Assembly: GCF_900156675.1 (NCBI RefSeq)
Contig: NZ_FTOH01000012.1
Coordinates: 1 to 64,000 of the forward strand
Direction: 5' to 3'
Length of the DNA: 64,000 bases
From: Thalassolituus maritimus
GTDB lineage: Bacteria > Pseudomonadota > Gammaproteobacteria > Pseudomonadales > Oceanobacteraceae
The notes beneath the pieces are model-generated. The model searched no databases, was not told the DNA's origin, and saw only the letters and a list, made by a program, of their open reading frames with translations. Position 1 is the stretch's first letter; every line of letters begins with the position of its first letter. Position numbers and translations under genes: made by a program. Shown piece after piece: positions 18,383-27,186 of the stretch.

Positions 18383-19210
18383 TTAGTTGTGGCCCTTAAC
18401 AAAAAGACTCACATCGTTGAGTGCAAAGTCATCAATGCGCAAGGCGCCAACGTGGTCGCCACCAACGGACAATTTTTCCACCTGAATATCCATTACACTA
18501 GGTAGGAGTTCAATATCTACGCCGGTATTCTCAGGAGTGATAATCATCCCAACAGGAAAGGCCCAGCTAAGTGGCTTCGCCTTTCCAAACACATCAACTT
18601 CCTGAAGATAGTTCTCGCCTGCCACAGTCACGTTCTCTAACTGAAAACCAATAGAAGATGCATCAATATCCATATCCTCAATCGCGATATCCGCCGCAAG
18701 AATAACCTTATTGCCCGTGGACTCCACCTTCATTAGAAGTCCTGCAGCCAAGCCAACCATGCTTACGCTGTCAACCAGCCTGGCTGCCTCGTCGCCATTG
18801 GAGTCCAGAGTGGCGATCGCGCCGGTTGTCAGGCTGAAGTCGATAAAGTTACCGTTCTTCGGGTTGCCAGAAATCACCAAGTCGCCATCAGAGGCAATAT
18901 CAATACTGAAAATTACTTCATCCAGGGAATTGCTAGCGTTCGGAACGATGTTTGGCGTTTGGAAGAATGACGATTTGTTAGCACCACCAATAGTGATGTT
19001 TTTAACGGAAAGGGAGCCACCGTCACCATCCCCTTCAAACTCTGTATCGGTGTAGCGTATCTCTTCGATGGATAGACCTACATCCAGTTCGATATCGACA
19101 CCAGCCTGGCCAGTAACGTTGTGCAGTTCAAACTCAGACATAGGCGAGAGTTCAGCCTGAGCACCTGCAGTTGCGAGTGCTATGCAACCCGCGAGTAGTG
19201 ATTTTTTCAT
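18383..19210 (-). CDS. Exported DUF6160-like protein
   Basis: A 275-residue protein with a signal peptide (MKKSLLAGCIALATAGAQA, cleavage about 19/20). The mature start ELSPMSEFELHNVTGQAGV has the ELxxM-x-ELxxVTGQAG signature I associate with DUF6160 proteins, which occur in Acinetobacter/Pseudomonas-type pilus or surface loci. The rest is a low-complexity, Asp/Gly/Val/Ile-rich beta-type sequence (IEEIRYTDTEF, LSVKNITIGG) without cysteines after the signal, suggesting a periplasmic, outer-membrane or secreted beta-structure. It is a single gene; a link to the gsp system is possible but unproven. Confidence 0.7.
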   Translation of the reverse strand: MKKSLLAGCIALATAGAQAELSPMSEFELHNVTGQAGVDIELDVGLSIEEIRYTDTEFEGDGDGGSLSVKNITIGGANKSSFFQTPNIVPNASNSLDEVIFSIDIASDGDLVISGNPKNGNFIDFSLTTGAIATLDSNGDEAARLVDSVSMVGLAAGLLMKVESTGNKVILAADIAIEDMDIDASSIGFQLENVTVAGENYLQEVDVFGKAKPLSWAFPVGMIITPENTGVDIELLPSVMDIQVEKLSVGGDHVGALRIDDFALNDVSLFVKGHN

Positions 19211-19374
19211 GATAGGCGATCCATCAAGTTTTTATTGTAGTTACATCAGTTTACGTCCGGCACCATACTTGTGCAACTGACACTCAGTAGCAAATTACCT
19301 TGTTACAGCCAATACACAAGGGTTTATGAGGCCCTCAATAGCAACGTGGCACAATATGACGCATTTACCTTCAC

Positions 19375-19893
19375 TTACAAAGCAAAGGTAATCAAATTCT
19401 GACCCGAGCGTATCGAAAACCCGCTCTCGGTAAGCTCGCCCATTTCCAGCAGCTGATAGTAGGCTGACCTCAAAAAACGTGCAGCCAGCCCTTGCGCTGT
19501 CGCTATAACAGGGATGTCATTCTCATCCAGCTTAGTCAATGTAATTTCCCTATTGCCACCGAGAGGCTCCACCTGGCCATTTGATAAAACCGCACTAACC
19601 CCGGTATCAGGCTCCCCTATCAGTGAAATTACATGAAGAGGTGTGTCTTCTACTTGTATGCGCCACTTCTCAACCGGCGTAACGAGGAAAAATTCATTGC
19701 CTTCTTGTTTTACAATAGATGCAAAGAGCCTTAACAAAGGTTTACGGCGGACTTCGCCACCCTCATGAAACCATCTGCCATCTTTCGTTACCCGGATATC
19801 TATATCCCCAGACAGGTCGGGAGTCCATTTGTCTAATGGGTATACCTGCACCTTGTCGAGATCGAAAGCCTTGCTTATATCTTCTAAGTTCAT
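19375..19893 (-). CDS. DUF1285 family protein
   Basis: A 172-residue soluble protein beginning MNLEDISKAFDLDKVQVYPL and carrying the DUF1285 pattern DIRVTKDGRWFHEGGEVRRKPLLRLFASI (seen as GRWFHEGGEVRRKPL) and FFLVTPVEKWRI. The family is widespread in proteobacteria and of unknown function. It follows the radical SAM gene by 9 bases, so the two probably form an operon. Confidence 0.85.
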   Translation of the reverse strand: MNLEDISKAFDLDKVQVYPLDKWTPDLSGDIDIRVTKDGRWFHEGGEVRRKPLLRLFASIVKQEGNEFFLVTPVEKWRIQVEDTPLHVISLIGEPDTGVSAVLSNGQVEPLGGNREITLTKLDENDIPVIATAQGLAARFLRSAYYQLLEMGELTESGFSIRSGQNLITFAL

Positions 19894-19902
19894 CGGCCTG
19901 CC

Positions 19903-20799
19903 TTAAAGTCCTCTTTGCCACTCCTGTCGCAACCTGATGGAGTCTGGTTTATTGATCGCTGTATCAAGCTGGGCGAGCAATGCCTGTTTGTCTGCCCCAA
20001 GATTCCCCTTGAGAGGAAGATAGTTGGAGGCATGGTCGCTACGGAATACCGTGTCTTTTAATTCCAGACTGTCAATAAAGGTACGGAGTTCAACAAAAAG
20101 TTCGTGCTGATCCGGTAATTCGTAGTCGAAACCCGCATCTTCGAAGCCCTGTTCGACACGTTTCTGGCCTAGCGGATAGCTCACTACCAGGGTTGAAAGA
20201 AACTCCGGCTGAGCCTCGGTCATCAGTTTTGCTGTGTTGACTGCATGCTGATGACTCAGTGAGCGCCCTCCCATACCATTCAGCACCATGACTGATGAGC
20301 TGATGCCGGCTGCCTTCAGCTTAAGGAGTGCCTCCAGGGTGGACTGATATGTCTCGCCCTTTGAGATAGCCTTAAGAACGTCGTCGTCTCCGCTCTCAGC
20401 TCCAACGTAGGCGATGCCGAGTCCCAGTTCTCTTAGGCACTGCAAATCCTCTAAAGACTTCTTTCTGATGTTTCGTGGCAGGCAATAGGCACCTACACGC
20501 TTAACCCAGGGGAGACTCTCCCTGATCTGCAGAAGAATGTTTTCGAGGCGTCGAACAGGGAGGACAAGTGCATCGCCATCTGCCAGAAACACCTTTTCAA
20601 ATCTCGGGCCGACCGCTGCCGCATTTCTAATTTCTGCGAGCACCTCATCATCGTTGCGGGCTCTAAACTTCTTCTGAGGCTGAGTGTACATATCGCAGAA
20701 GGTGCAGTTGTTCCAGGAACACCCGTTGGTAACCTGAAAAATCATAGATCGCCCTTCTGAGGGCGGACGAAAAACCGGCTCGATATAATCTGGGAACAT
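19903..20799 (-). CDS. Radical SAM protein
   Basis: A 298-residue radical S-adenosylmethionine protein. The cluster motif is CSWNNCTFC (about 27-35), so spacing is CX4CX2C rather than CX3CX2C. This spacing occurs in a known subgroup with the wording GCSxNxCTFC. The rest resembles the Elp3/MiaB-type core: VFLADGDALVLP, YVGAESGDDDVLKAISKG and a short C-terminus with no B12, TRAM or UPF domain. The substrate is unknown. It is the first gene of a probable pair with the DUF1285 gene. Confidence 0.85.
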   Translation of the reverse strand: MFPDYIEPVFRPPSEGRSMIFQVTNGCSWNNCTFCDMYTQPQKKFRARNDDEVLAEIRNAAAVGPRFEKVFLADGDALVLPVRRLENILLQIRESLPWVKRVGAYCLPRNIRKKSLEDLQCLRELGLGIAYVGAESGDDDVLKAISKGETYQSTLEALLKLKAAGISSSVMVLNGMGGRSLSHQHAVNTAKLMTEAQPEFLSTLVVSYPLGQKRVEQGFEDAGFDYELPDQHELFVELRTFIDSLELKDTVFRSDHASNYLPLKGNLGADKQALLAQLDTAINKPDSIRLRQEWQRGL

Positions 20800-20846
20800 A
20801 GTTATTGGATACGATTGCTTTACGTAGAGGGTGTGGGGCTATGATA

Positions 20847-20933
20847 TGGTGCCCGGAGCCGGAATTGAACCGGCACGACCATAAGGTCGGGAGATTTTAA
20901 ATCTCCTGTGTCTACCAATTCCACCACCCGGGC
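20847..20933 (-). tRNA. tRNA-Leu (UAA)
   Basis: Acceptor stem GCCCGGG pairs with the 3' side, with CCA encoded at 20847-20849. The anticodon loop TTTAAAA sits on stem GGAGA/TCTCC, giving anticodon TAA, and a long variable arm marks it as tRNA-Leu. It is the last of three tRNA genes after pgsA; E. coli has the same order (glyW-cysT-leuZ). Confidence 0.96.
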
Positions 20934-20967
20934 GAACGGGCTCCTGACATAGCTGCCAGAAAGTAAG

Positions 20968-21041
20968 TGGAGGCGCGAGCCGGAGTCGAACCGGCCTACG
21001 TGGATTTGCAATCCAGTGCATAACCGCTTTGCTATCGCGCC
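20968..21041 (-). tRNA. tRNA-Cys (GCA)
   Basis: 74 bases with encoded CCA (20968-20970). Acceptor GGCGCGA pairs with TCGCGCC, and the anticodon loop reads TTGCAAA, giving GCA. The T arm has GGTTCGACTCC. It is the middle gene of the tRNA cluster. Confidence 0.96.
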
Positions 21042-21148
21042 ATATTTTTACCAAACAGGAGTCTGGCTGTTGCACTGGGATCAGTGCACTTACATCAATA
21101 GCGCTCTGGTAACGCGCTTTGATATTCATTTCTTAGGGTAAGAAAGAA

Positions 21149-21224
21149 TGGAGCGGGAAAGGAGGCTCGAACTCCCGACCCCAACCTTGGCAAGGTTGTG
21201 CTCTACCAACTGAGCTATTCCCGC
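21149..21224 (-). tRNA. tRNA-Gly (GCC)
   Basis: 76 bases with encoded CCA (21149-21151). Acceptor GCGGGAA pairs with TTTCCCGC, and the anticodon loop TTGCCAA gives GCC. The D arm has AGCTCAGTTGGTAGAGC. It is the first tRNA after pgsA. Confidence 0.96.
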
Positions 21225-21315
21225 TTAAGTGCTGCGCATTTTAAATAATACGTGTAACCAGTCAAGCCTTTTTTCTTACTTTTTAACAACTTAGAGAATT
21301 ATTTTCCCGAAGTTG

Positions 21316-21858
21316 TTAGCGTCTCAGCTCAGGCCACGCGGCCTTAAGATAGATCAGCATGGACCATAGAGTCAGGATCGCCGCTCCGTAAAGTGCATAA
21401 ATCCCAAGAACCTCGAGCAGGCTTCCCTCTGATGCACCCAGCAGCACGGTTATAGAGACCATCTGGAGTGCAGTTTTTATCTTGCCCAACTGACTGACAG
21501 CGACATTGGCCCGCTTACCAAGCTCTGCCATCCATTCACGAAGTGCCGAAATTACGATTTCCCTGCCAACGATCACCATTGCCGGAATCGTCAACCAAGG
21601 GTGTGCAAAATGTTCTACGAGCAGTACCAGAGCGACGGAAACGATCAGTTTGTCAGCAACCGGATCAAGAAACGCACCTAGCGCCGAGGTCTGGTCAAGC
21701 TTTCGTGCGAGATAGCCATCCAGCCAGTCAGTGACCGCAGCCGCCGCAAATAACAGGGATGCCCAGACCCGGCCACTCTCCCCTAACCAGTAAAAACATA
21801 CCACCATCAGCGGAATCACCAATATCCGCCCCATAGTCAGTATATTAGGTATGTTCAT
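21316..21858 (-). CDS. pgsA: Phosphatidylglycerophosphate synthase
   Basis: Inner-membrane CDP-alcohol phosphatidyltransferase that condenses CDP-diacylglycerol with glycerol-3-phosphate, the first committed step to phosphatidylglycerol and cardiolipin. It has 180 residues and about six hydrophobic segments. The catalytic motif is complete: Asp44, Asp47, Gly48, Ala51, Arg52, Gly61, Asp65 and Asp69 in DWLDGYLAR...GAFLDPVAD. It lies 8 bases after uvrC. Confidence 0.95.
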   Translation of the reverse strand: MNIPNILTMGRILVIPLMVVCFYWLGESGRVWASLLFAAAAVTDWLDGYLARKLDQTSALGAFLDPVADKLIVSVALVLLVEHFAHPWLTIPAMVIVGREIVISALREWMAELGKRANVAVSQLGKIKTALQMVSITVLLGASEGSLLEVLGIYALYGAAILTLWSMLIYLKAAWPELRR

Positions 21859-21866
21859 TGCCGGTA

Positions 21867-23693
21867 CTACTCCTGTTCTTCACCATGGAGGGCAGCGAAA
21901 ATCTGCCCTGCCAATGCTTTACTGATACCCGGGACTTTTTCGAACTCAGCCCGCGGCGCACCGCGCATATTACGCAGACTGCCGAAGTGAAGCAAAAGCT
22001 CTCTTCGCCTTTTTGGTCCTACCCCGGGTAATTTCTCAAGATCGGACTGCCCCCGTTTCTTAGCCCGCTCTTTTCTATGGCCGGTTATAGCAAAGCGGTG
22101 TGCCTCGTCGCGAACGTACTGCAGAAGCCGAAAGCCTGCGTCATGAGCATCGGGAAGAATAGGCTTCGCGGTCTGCGGTCGCCACAAGTATTCCCACCCT
22201 GACTTTCGGGTTGTCCCCTTTGATATGCCAAGTAAGTACACATCGGTAATCTGTAGTTCATCCAGGACCTGATCAATTCTTGAGACCTGTCCTTTGCCGC
22301 CATCAATCAAAAGAATATCCGGGAGGTCATTCTGCTCAAGCATGCGCGTGAGATGCCTGCGGACGGAATCTTCAAGTGCTGCGTAGTCATCCCCTGCGGT
22401 GACGTTTTTCACCGAGAAGCGCCGGTAGCGTGACTTATCCAATCCTTCTTTGCCATAGACAACACAGGATGCGTACGCAGCCTCACCCTGAGCGTGACTG
22501 ATATCGAAACACTCTATCCGGGCCGGAACAAAATTCAGTTTCAGAAGATCAGCGACTGCATCGAGCTTGCTTTGCGCTGCCTGGCGCCCCGACATGACAG
22601 ACTGGATGCCCGCTCTGGCGTTCTCTTCAGCCATTGCCAGCCATTGGCGACCGTCGCCTCGCACCCCTCTCTGGTGCTGCAGCGAGAGGCCTCGTTCTTT
22701 AAGTACTGACAGCATAGGTGCAAGCACATCGGATTCTATGTCAGCAATGAGGACTTCAGGCAGGGTGTCACTTGCATGACCACCCAGATAGAACTGCTCA
22801 ATATAGGAAACAAACAACTCTTCGAGCGGCACACCAATTTTATCTCCCGGAAAAAAACTCTGGGAGTTGGTGAGGCGCCCTTTACGAAAGGTGAGGCGTT
22901 GAACGCAGATCATTGCCTGCCACTCAATTGCGACCCAGACATCCGCATTTTTCTCTCCAGACTCCGCCATCTGGCGCTCCTGGATGCGTCTCAGTAGCTC
23001 TACTCTATCTCTGAACTCAGCTGCCTTCTCAAATTGAAGATCTTCTGCTGCTTGCTCCATGCCAGCCTGAAGATCAGAGATAAGTTCGCGTGATTTACCC
23101 TCGAGAAACATTCTTGCGCGCCGAATGTCCCGTTCATACTCTTCTTTCGATATATGACCGACACACGGAGCCGAGCAGCGATGAATCTCATACTGTAAAC
23201 AAGGACGGCTACGGTGATTAAAGTAGCTATCTTCACAGTTGCGGAGAAGAAACAGTCGCTGCAGATAGTTCTGCGCCTCACGGGCAGCACCGGGGTTCGG
23301 GTAAGGACCAAAATACAGGCCCTTTTTCCTGCGTCGCCCCCGGGCGTATGACAGAAGCGGATACGAGTGATCTGAGATGTGCAGGTAAGGATATGATTTA
23401 TCATCCTTGAGCAGGATGTTGTACGGCGGGTGATGCTTCTTGATCAGTGTCTGCTCAAGAATAAGCGCTTCGACTTCACTACCCGTGACCGTGACATCGA
23501 TATGATCAATCCGACTGACCAAGGCGACGGTCTTTGCGTTAAGACCGCGGGCACGGAAGTAACTCGAAACCCGGTTCTTCAGGTTTTTTGCCTTTCCTAC
23601 GTAGAGTAGCGACTTGTCTTTGTCGTACATCCTGTAGACGCCTGCCCTCTGAGTGAGCGACTTCAGGAATGCCTTAATATCGAAGTCAGGCAT
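21867..23693 (-). CDS. uvrC: Excinuclease ABC subunit C
   Basis: Nucleotide excision repair endonuclease that makes both incisions beside a lesion held by UvrB. It has 608 residues. Domains in order: GIY-YIG nuclease (about 12-95, GVYRMYDKDKSLLYVGKAKNLK), a cysteine-bearing region, UVR motif (about 200-235), RNase H-like nuclease (about 380-530, ECFDISHAQGE, DILLIDGGKGQ), and C-terminal helix-hairpin-helix (LEKLPGVGPKRRRELLLHFG). Its ATG overlaps the gacA stop by one base. Confidence 0.96.
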   Translation of the reverse strand: MPDFDIKAFLKSLTQRAGVYRMYDKDKSLLYVGKAKNLKNRVSSYFRARGLNAKTVALVSRIDHIDVTVTGSEVEALILEQTLIKKHHPPYNILLKDDKSYPYLHISDHSYPLLSYARGRRRKKGLYFGPYPNPGAAREAQNYLQRLFLLRNCEDSYFNHRSRPCLQYEIHRCSAPCVGHISKEEYERDIRRARMFLEGKSRELISDLQAGMEQAAEDLQFEKAAEFRDRVELLRRIQERQMAESGEKNADVWVAIEWQAMICVQRLTFRKGRLTNSQSFFPGDKIGVPLEELFVSYIEQFYLGGHASDTLPEVLIADIESDVLAPMLSVLKERGLSLQHQRGVRGDGRQWLAMAEENARAGIQSVMSGRQAAQSKLDAVADLLKLNFVPARIECFDISHAQGEAAYASCVVYGKEGLDKSRYRRFSVKNVTAGDDYAALEDSVRRHLTRMLEQNDLPDILLIDGGKGQVSRIDQVLDELQITDVYLLGISKGTTRKSGWEYLWRPQTAKPILPDAHDAGFRLLQYVRDEAHRFAITGHRKERAKKRGQSDLEKLPGVGPKRRRELLLHFGSLRNMRGAPRAEFEKVPGISKALAGQIFAALHGEEQE

Positions 23694-24343
23694 TAATTCA
23701 CTTCGTTGGCGTCAATCAGTCCGTGCCGCAAGGCAAGATGGGTTAGCTGCACGTCACTCTTTTCTATGCCGAGCTTTTCAAAGATGCGATAGCGATAACT
23801 ATTGACCGTTTTAGGACTCAGAAACAGTGCTTCACCAATTAATGGGACACGTTGACCTTTCGCAATCATGATGGAGATCTGGAGCTCTCTTTCAGACAAG
23901 GTCTCGAAGGGTGATCCGGCATCATCCTGAAATGGGCGTAATGCCAACTTCTGAGCAATTTCAGGACTGATATATTTCTGGCCGGAATTCACTTTGACGA
24001 TCGCTCTCAGCATTTCATCAAAATGTGCACCTTTGGTCAGGTAACCAGAGGCACCAATCTTCAGGAGTCGCGATGTGTAGGGGTCGCCGTCGTAAACAGT
24101 CAGCGCAATAATCTGAACCTCGGGCTGACGCTGAAGAATCTTCTGAGTAGCCTCAAGGCCACCGATGCCCGGCATGTTAATATCCATAAGGACAACATCA
24201 GGCTCCAGGTCGCGCGCTTTCTGCACTGCCTCTTCGCCACTGGCAGCATCGCCGACAACCTCAACCTGCTCAGCATCGGCAAGCAAGCGACAAATACCTG
24301 ATCGAACCAGATCCTGATCATCAACTACTAGGACTCGAATCAA
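23693..24343 (-). CDS. gacA: GacA/UvrY-type response regulator
   Basis: Response regulator, the DNA-binding partner of the GacS/BarA sensor that drives small regulatory RNAs of the Csr/Rsm system. Domains: receiver (phosphoacceptor Asp in VVLMDINMPG), then a LuxR-type helix-turn-helix (LSERELQISIMIAKGQ, LFLSPKTVNSYRYRIFEKL). The start is assigned to TTG at 24343-24341, giving 216 residues (218 in E. coli) and IRVLVVDDQDLVRSG at the N-terminus, with GGAG 8 bases upstream; the longer reading frame to 24442 has no support. The coupling to uvrC matches Pseudomonas and E. coli. Confidence 0.93.
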   Translation of the reverse strand: MIRVLVVDDQDLVRSGICRLLADAEQVEVVGDAASGEEAVQKARDLEPDVVLMDINMPGIGGLEATQKILQRQPEVQIIALTVYDGDPYTSRLLKIGASGYLTKGAHFDEMLRAIVKVNSGQKYISPEIAQKLALRPFQDDAGSPFETLSERELQISIMIAKGQRVPLIGEALFLSPKTVNSYRYRIFEKLGIEKSDVQLTHLALRHGLIDANEVN

Positions 24344-24398
24344 AAAAACATCTCCAGAATTGGCCGGCTGCGATAAGGTGTGAAATATACCAAAGCAA

Positions 24399-27113
24399 CT
24401 ACACCGGGTACATGCGCTTCGATTGCCACGCGTACTTTTCACTGTTCAACATCATTGCCACCTCAACAACACCGTCGGCAGTATTCAACCGATTCGAGAA
24501 ACCGAGACGCTGAGCAAGTTTCAGCATTGGCCCGTTCTCGGGCAGAACTGATCCGTAGATCTGCAGAACGCCGCGATCTTTCAGGTACTCGATAATACGG
24601 CTCATCAGGTGAAACCCAAGACGCTCGCCTCTGGAATTATCATCAACGATTACAGAGAACTCAGCGGTTACGTCGTCAGGATCGATCCAGACTCTCACGA
24701 CGCCAAATATTTTACCGTCACGCCAGGCTACAAAAGCCATTTCCCGGTCGTAATCTATCTGCGTAAGGCGAGCCAGCTCGGTATGATCAAAACGCCGGCG
24801 TGCAGAGAAAAAACGCAACCTGAGACTCTCAGCGCTCAGTCGATGATAAAAGGCGTCAAGCTGCGGCTCATCCTCTCCGCGGATAGGCCGAACAAGATAT
24901 TCGACGTTATTCGGCGAGGTATAGCTGCCCGACAGTTCTGTTGGATAAGGAAGGATTGCACATTTTACTGGTTCTCCGACTTCAGCAGCCACACCAATGA
25001 CACGATACCGACCAATCTGCTGACGGATTGCGTTCACTTCCAGCCCCGAAAGCCATGGGTGATTCAGCGCGAGGTGAGACAATGCGACCAACCAGCGCTC
25101 GAGTGTGAGTAAGTCTTTTTCAGGGTATTCCGAGCGTTCCTGGAGAACCTCATAAAAATGGGATTTGCGGATCAACTTTTCGGCAAGGTTTGCATTCAGA
25201 GGTGGGAGCGCCACCTGGCGATCGACGAGAATATCGGCCGTACTGCCCCCGCCACCAAAGAAGATAAACGGGCCAACCTCGTTGTCACGACCAATGCCGA
25301 ACGAAAACTGAAGGTTATCCAGTGCCCGGTGCATGGTCTGTACCGTGTATCCCAGTATCGGACTCTCCGGGAATCGCTCAGTAATGACCTCAGAAAGCGA
25401 GTCTATCGCTGGCAGCAGCTCTTTCTCGTTGTGCAGATCACGAACCACGCTGCGAACACGCTCGCGAGGATTCGTGCCGTAGGCGAAAGGATAAAGGTAA
25501 TCTTTGTGATGAACTCGCAGAACCCAGGGTTTAGGGATTGCCTGAGCGTCCTTGATCAGCTCATTGGGGGTATTCCTGAAAATGCTATCAGCACAGGAGT
25601 AGCCGTACGCTTTAAGTAATTTGTAGGCATCCGGTGGCGATAGATAGTCTCCTGCTTTGTATGAGTTTCGAATTTCCTCGTCCAATCCGGCGTGCTGCGC
25701 AGACACAGGAATTTCAATACTTTCCGGGGTTTCACGTAACAGGTCCTGCGTCCTTTGGTGTTGAACCATGTACATGTAGGACTTAATGGCATTGTCCGGA
25801 GTATCAAATGTCGGGATTTTTGCGCGGTCGAAGCTCGCCCTTGCGCCCTCCACCGAATATTCACCGACCCAGCTCGTCAGCACCATCTTCTGAGTATGCG
25901 CAGCAACTTCTATCAAAGCGTCAGCATTTGCTTGGGCGTCTGTCCCCAATCCAGGCGTAAATATAACCAGTAACGCGTCGACGTTACGGTCAGTAAGAAC
26001 GGTTTTAGCGACAGAGCTTAACTGCTCTGGCTTTAACTCCGGGTTAAGGAGTAGCGGATTTTCTGCTTTAACATAGTCTGGCAGCTGGCTCTTCAGTGCC
26101 TGCGATCCATCCTGCGTGAAGGTCGCAAGCTCACCACCGTCGTGCAGAAGTCGATCCATTGCGATAATCGCAGGGCCTCGACCGTTCGCAATAACGGCAA
26201 GTCGGGGGCCAAAGCGTTCGCGGCGATTGCTGAGAGCATCAACGCAATCAAATAACTCGTCCGTCGCATTTACCCTGAGAACCCCTGCCCTGGCTAAAAC
26301 CTCATCAATCAAGTCGTCCCGGCGAGACAACCCTTTAGGAGAAGACACTGGATTGAGAGGGCTGTCAGAAAAGCGGTTGTTCTTTACTGCGAGAACGAGT
26401 CTGTGCCTGGAGGCAGCACGTAGAGACCGAACCAATGCACGGCCTGAGCGAATTTCGTCAAGCTGGATGAGTAACGTCCGCGCCTTAGGCTCCTGAGATA
26501 TGTAATCGATCAGATCCGGGAGAGTCACGTCCTCGCTGCGACCCAGTGTCGCGACATGAGAGAATCCAATGCCCCTGCTGTAAGCCCAGTCCATTACGCC
26601 AGAGGCGAGCGTGCCCGACTGCCCTATGTAGGCAATATTTCCCTGCCTGACAGGGACATGAAGGAAGCTTGCATTGAGCTTTCTGTGTGGAATAACGATA
26701 CCAAGACAGTCAGGGCCCAGAATCCGCATCCGGGTCTGCTTGACGATGCGGTCGATTTTTTCTGAGTTAGGCCGGAACTGCCAAGAACGTGTACGGGCCA
26801 TCCCGCCTGTGAGTACCATGGCTGCCTCGACACCAATGGCGTGGAGCTGCTTTATTACGCGTGCAACGGAGTCCGCAGGAGTGCAGATAATGGCCAGATC
26901 GGGAGGGCTCTTCAGTTGACTTATTTTTGCTACCGCCGGCAAACCATAAATCTCTTTGTAGCCCTTGCTGTTAACGGGCTGGATTTTGCCTTCGTACCCT
27001 GCCTCCAGGAGGTTTCTGACAATTGCACCACCAAGACTGCCCTGCCTGTCAGATGCACCAATTACAGCGATCGACTCGGGCTGCACAAAGCGTTCAAGAG
27101 ATCGGGTACCCAT
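24399..27113 (-). CDS. patZ: PatZ-like protein lysine acetyltransferase
   Basis: A large enzyme combining an ADP-forming acyl-CoA synthetase-like region and a GNAT acetyltransferase, as in PatZ/YfiQ of E. coli and Pat of Salmonella, which acetylate acetyl-CoA synthetase and other proteins. The ATG at 27113 with GGAGG 4 bases upstream gives 904 residues. Order: CoA-binding domain (SIAVIGASDRQGSLGGAIVRNLL), succinyl-CoA ligase-like domains (IAYIGQSGTLASGVMDWA), ATP-grasp-like domain (about 490-700), and C-terminal GNAT (about 745-890, LTQIDYDREMAFVAW, RGERLGFHLM). It diverges from a deacetylase-family gene across 73 bases. Confidence 0.9.
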   Translation of the reverse strand: MGTRSLERFVQPESIAVIGASDRQGSLGGAIVRNLLEAGYEGKIQPVNSKGYKEIYGLPAVAKISQLKSPPDLAIICTPADSVARVIKQLHAIGVEAAMVLTGGMARTRSWQFRPNSEKIDRIVKQTRMRILGPDCLGIVIPHRKLNASFLHVPVRQGNIAYIGQSGTLASGVMDWAYSRGIGFSHVATLGRSEDVTLPDLIDYISQEPKARTLLIQLDEIRSGRALVRSLRAASRHRLVLAVKNNRFSDSPLNPVSSPKGLSRRDDLIDEVLARAGVLRVNATDELFDCVDALSNRRERFGPRLAVIANGRGPAIIAMDRLLHDGGELATFTQDGSQALKSQLPDYVKAENPLLLNPELKPEQLSSVAKTVLTDRNVDALLVIFTPGLGTDAQANADALIEVAAHTQKMVLTSWVGEYSVEGARASFDRAKIPTFDTPDNAIKSYMYMVQHQRTQDLLRETPESIEIPVSAQHAGLDEEIRNSYKAGDYLSPPDAYKLLKAYGYSCADSIFRNTPNELIKDAQAIPKPWVLRVHHKDYLYPFAYGTNPRERVRSVVRDLHNEKELLPAIDSLSEVITERFPESPILGYTVQTMHRALDNLQFSFGIGRDNEVGPFIFFGGGGSTADILVDRQVALPPLNANLAEKLIRKSHFYEVLQERSEYPEKDLLTLERWLVALSHLALNHPWLSGLEVNAIRQQIGRYRVIGVAAEVGEPVKCAILPYPTELSGSYTSPNNVEYLVRPIRGEDEPQLDAFYHRLSAESLRLRFFSARRRFDHTELARLTQIDYDREMAFVAWRDGKIFGVVRVWIDPDDVTAEFSVIVDDNSRGERLGFHLMSRIIEYLKDRGVLQIYGSVLPENGPMLKLAQRLGFSNRLNTADGVVEVAMMLNSEKYAWQSKRMYPV

Positions 27114-27186
27114 CAAACCTCCATTGGTTTTTTGTGTTTGTGCCAGTCGAGAGTACACTGAGCAAAAACAAGACGGTCAGGAACAG

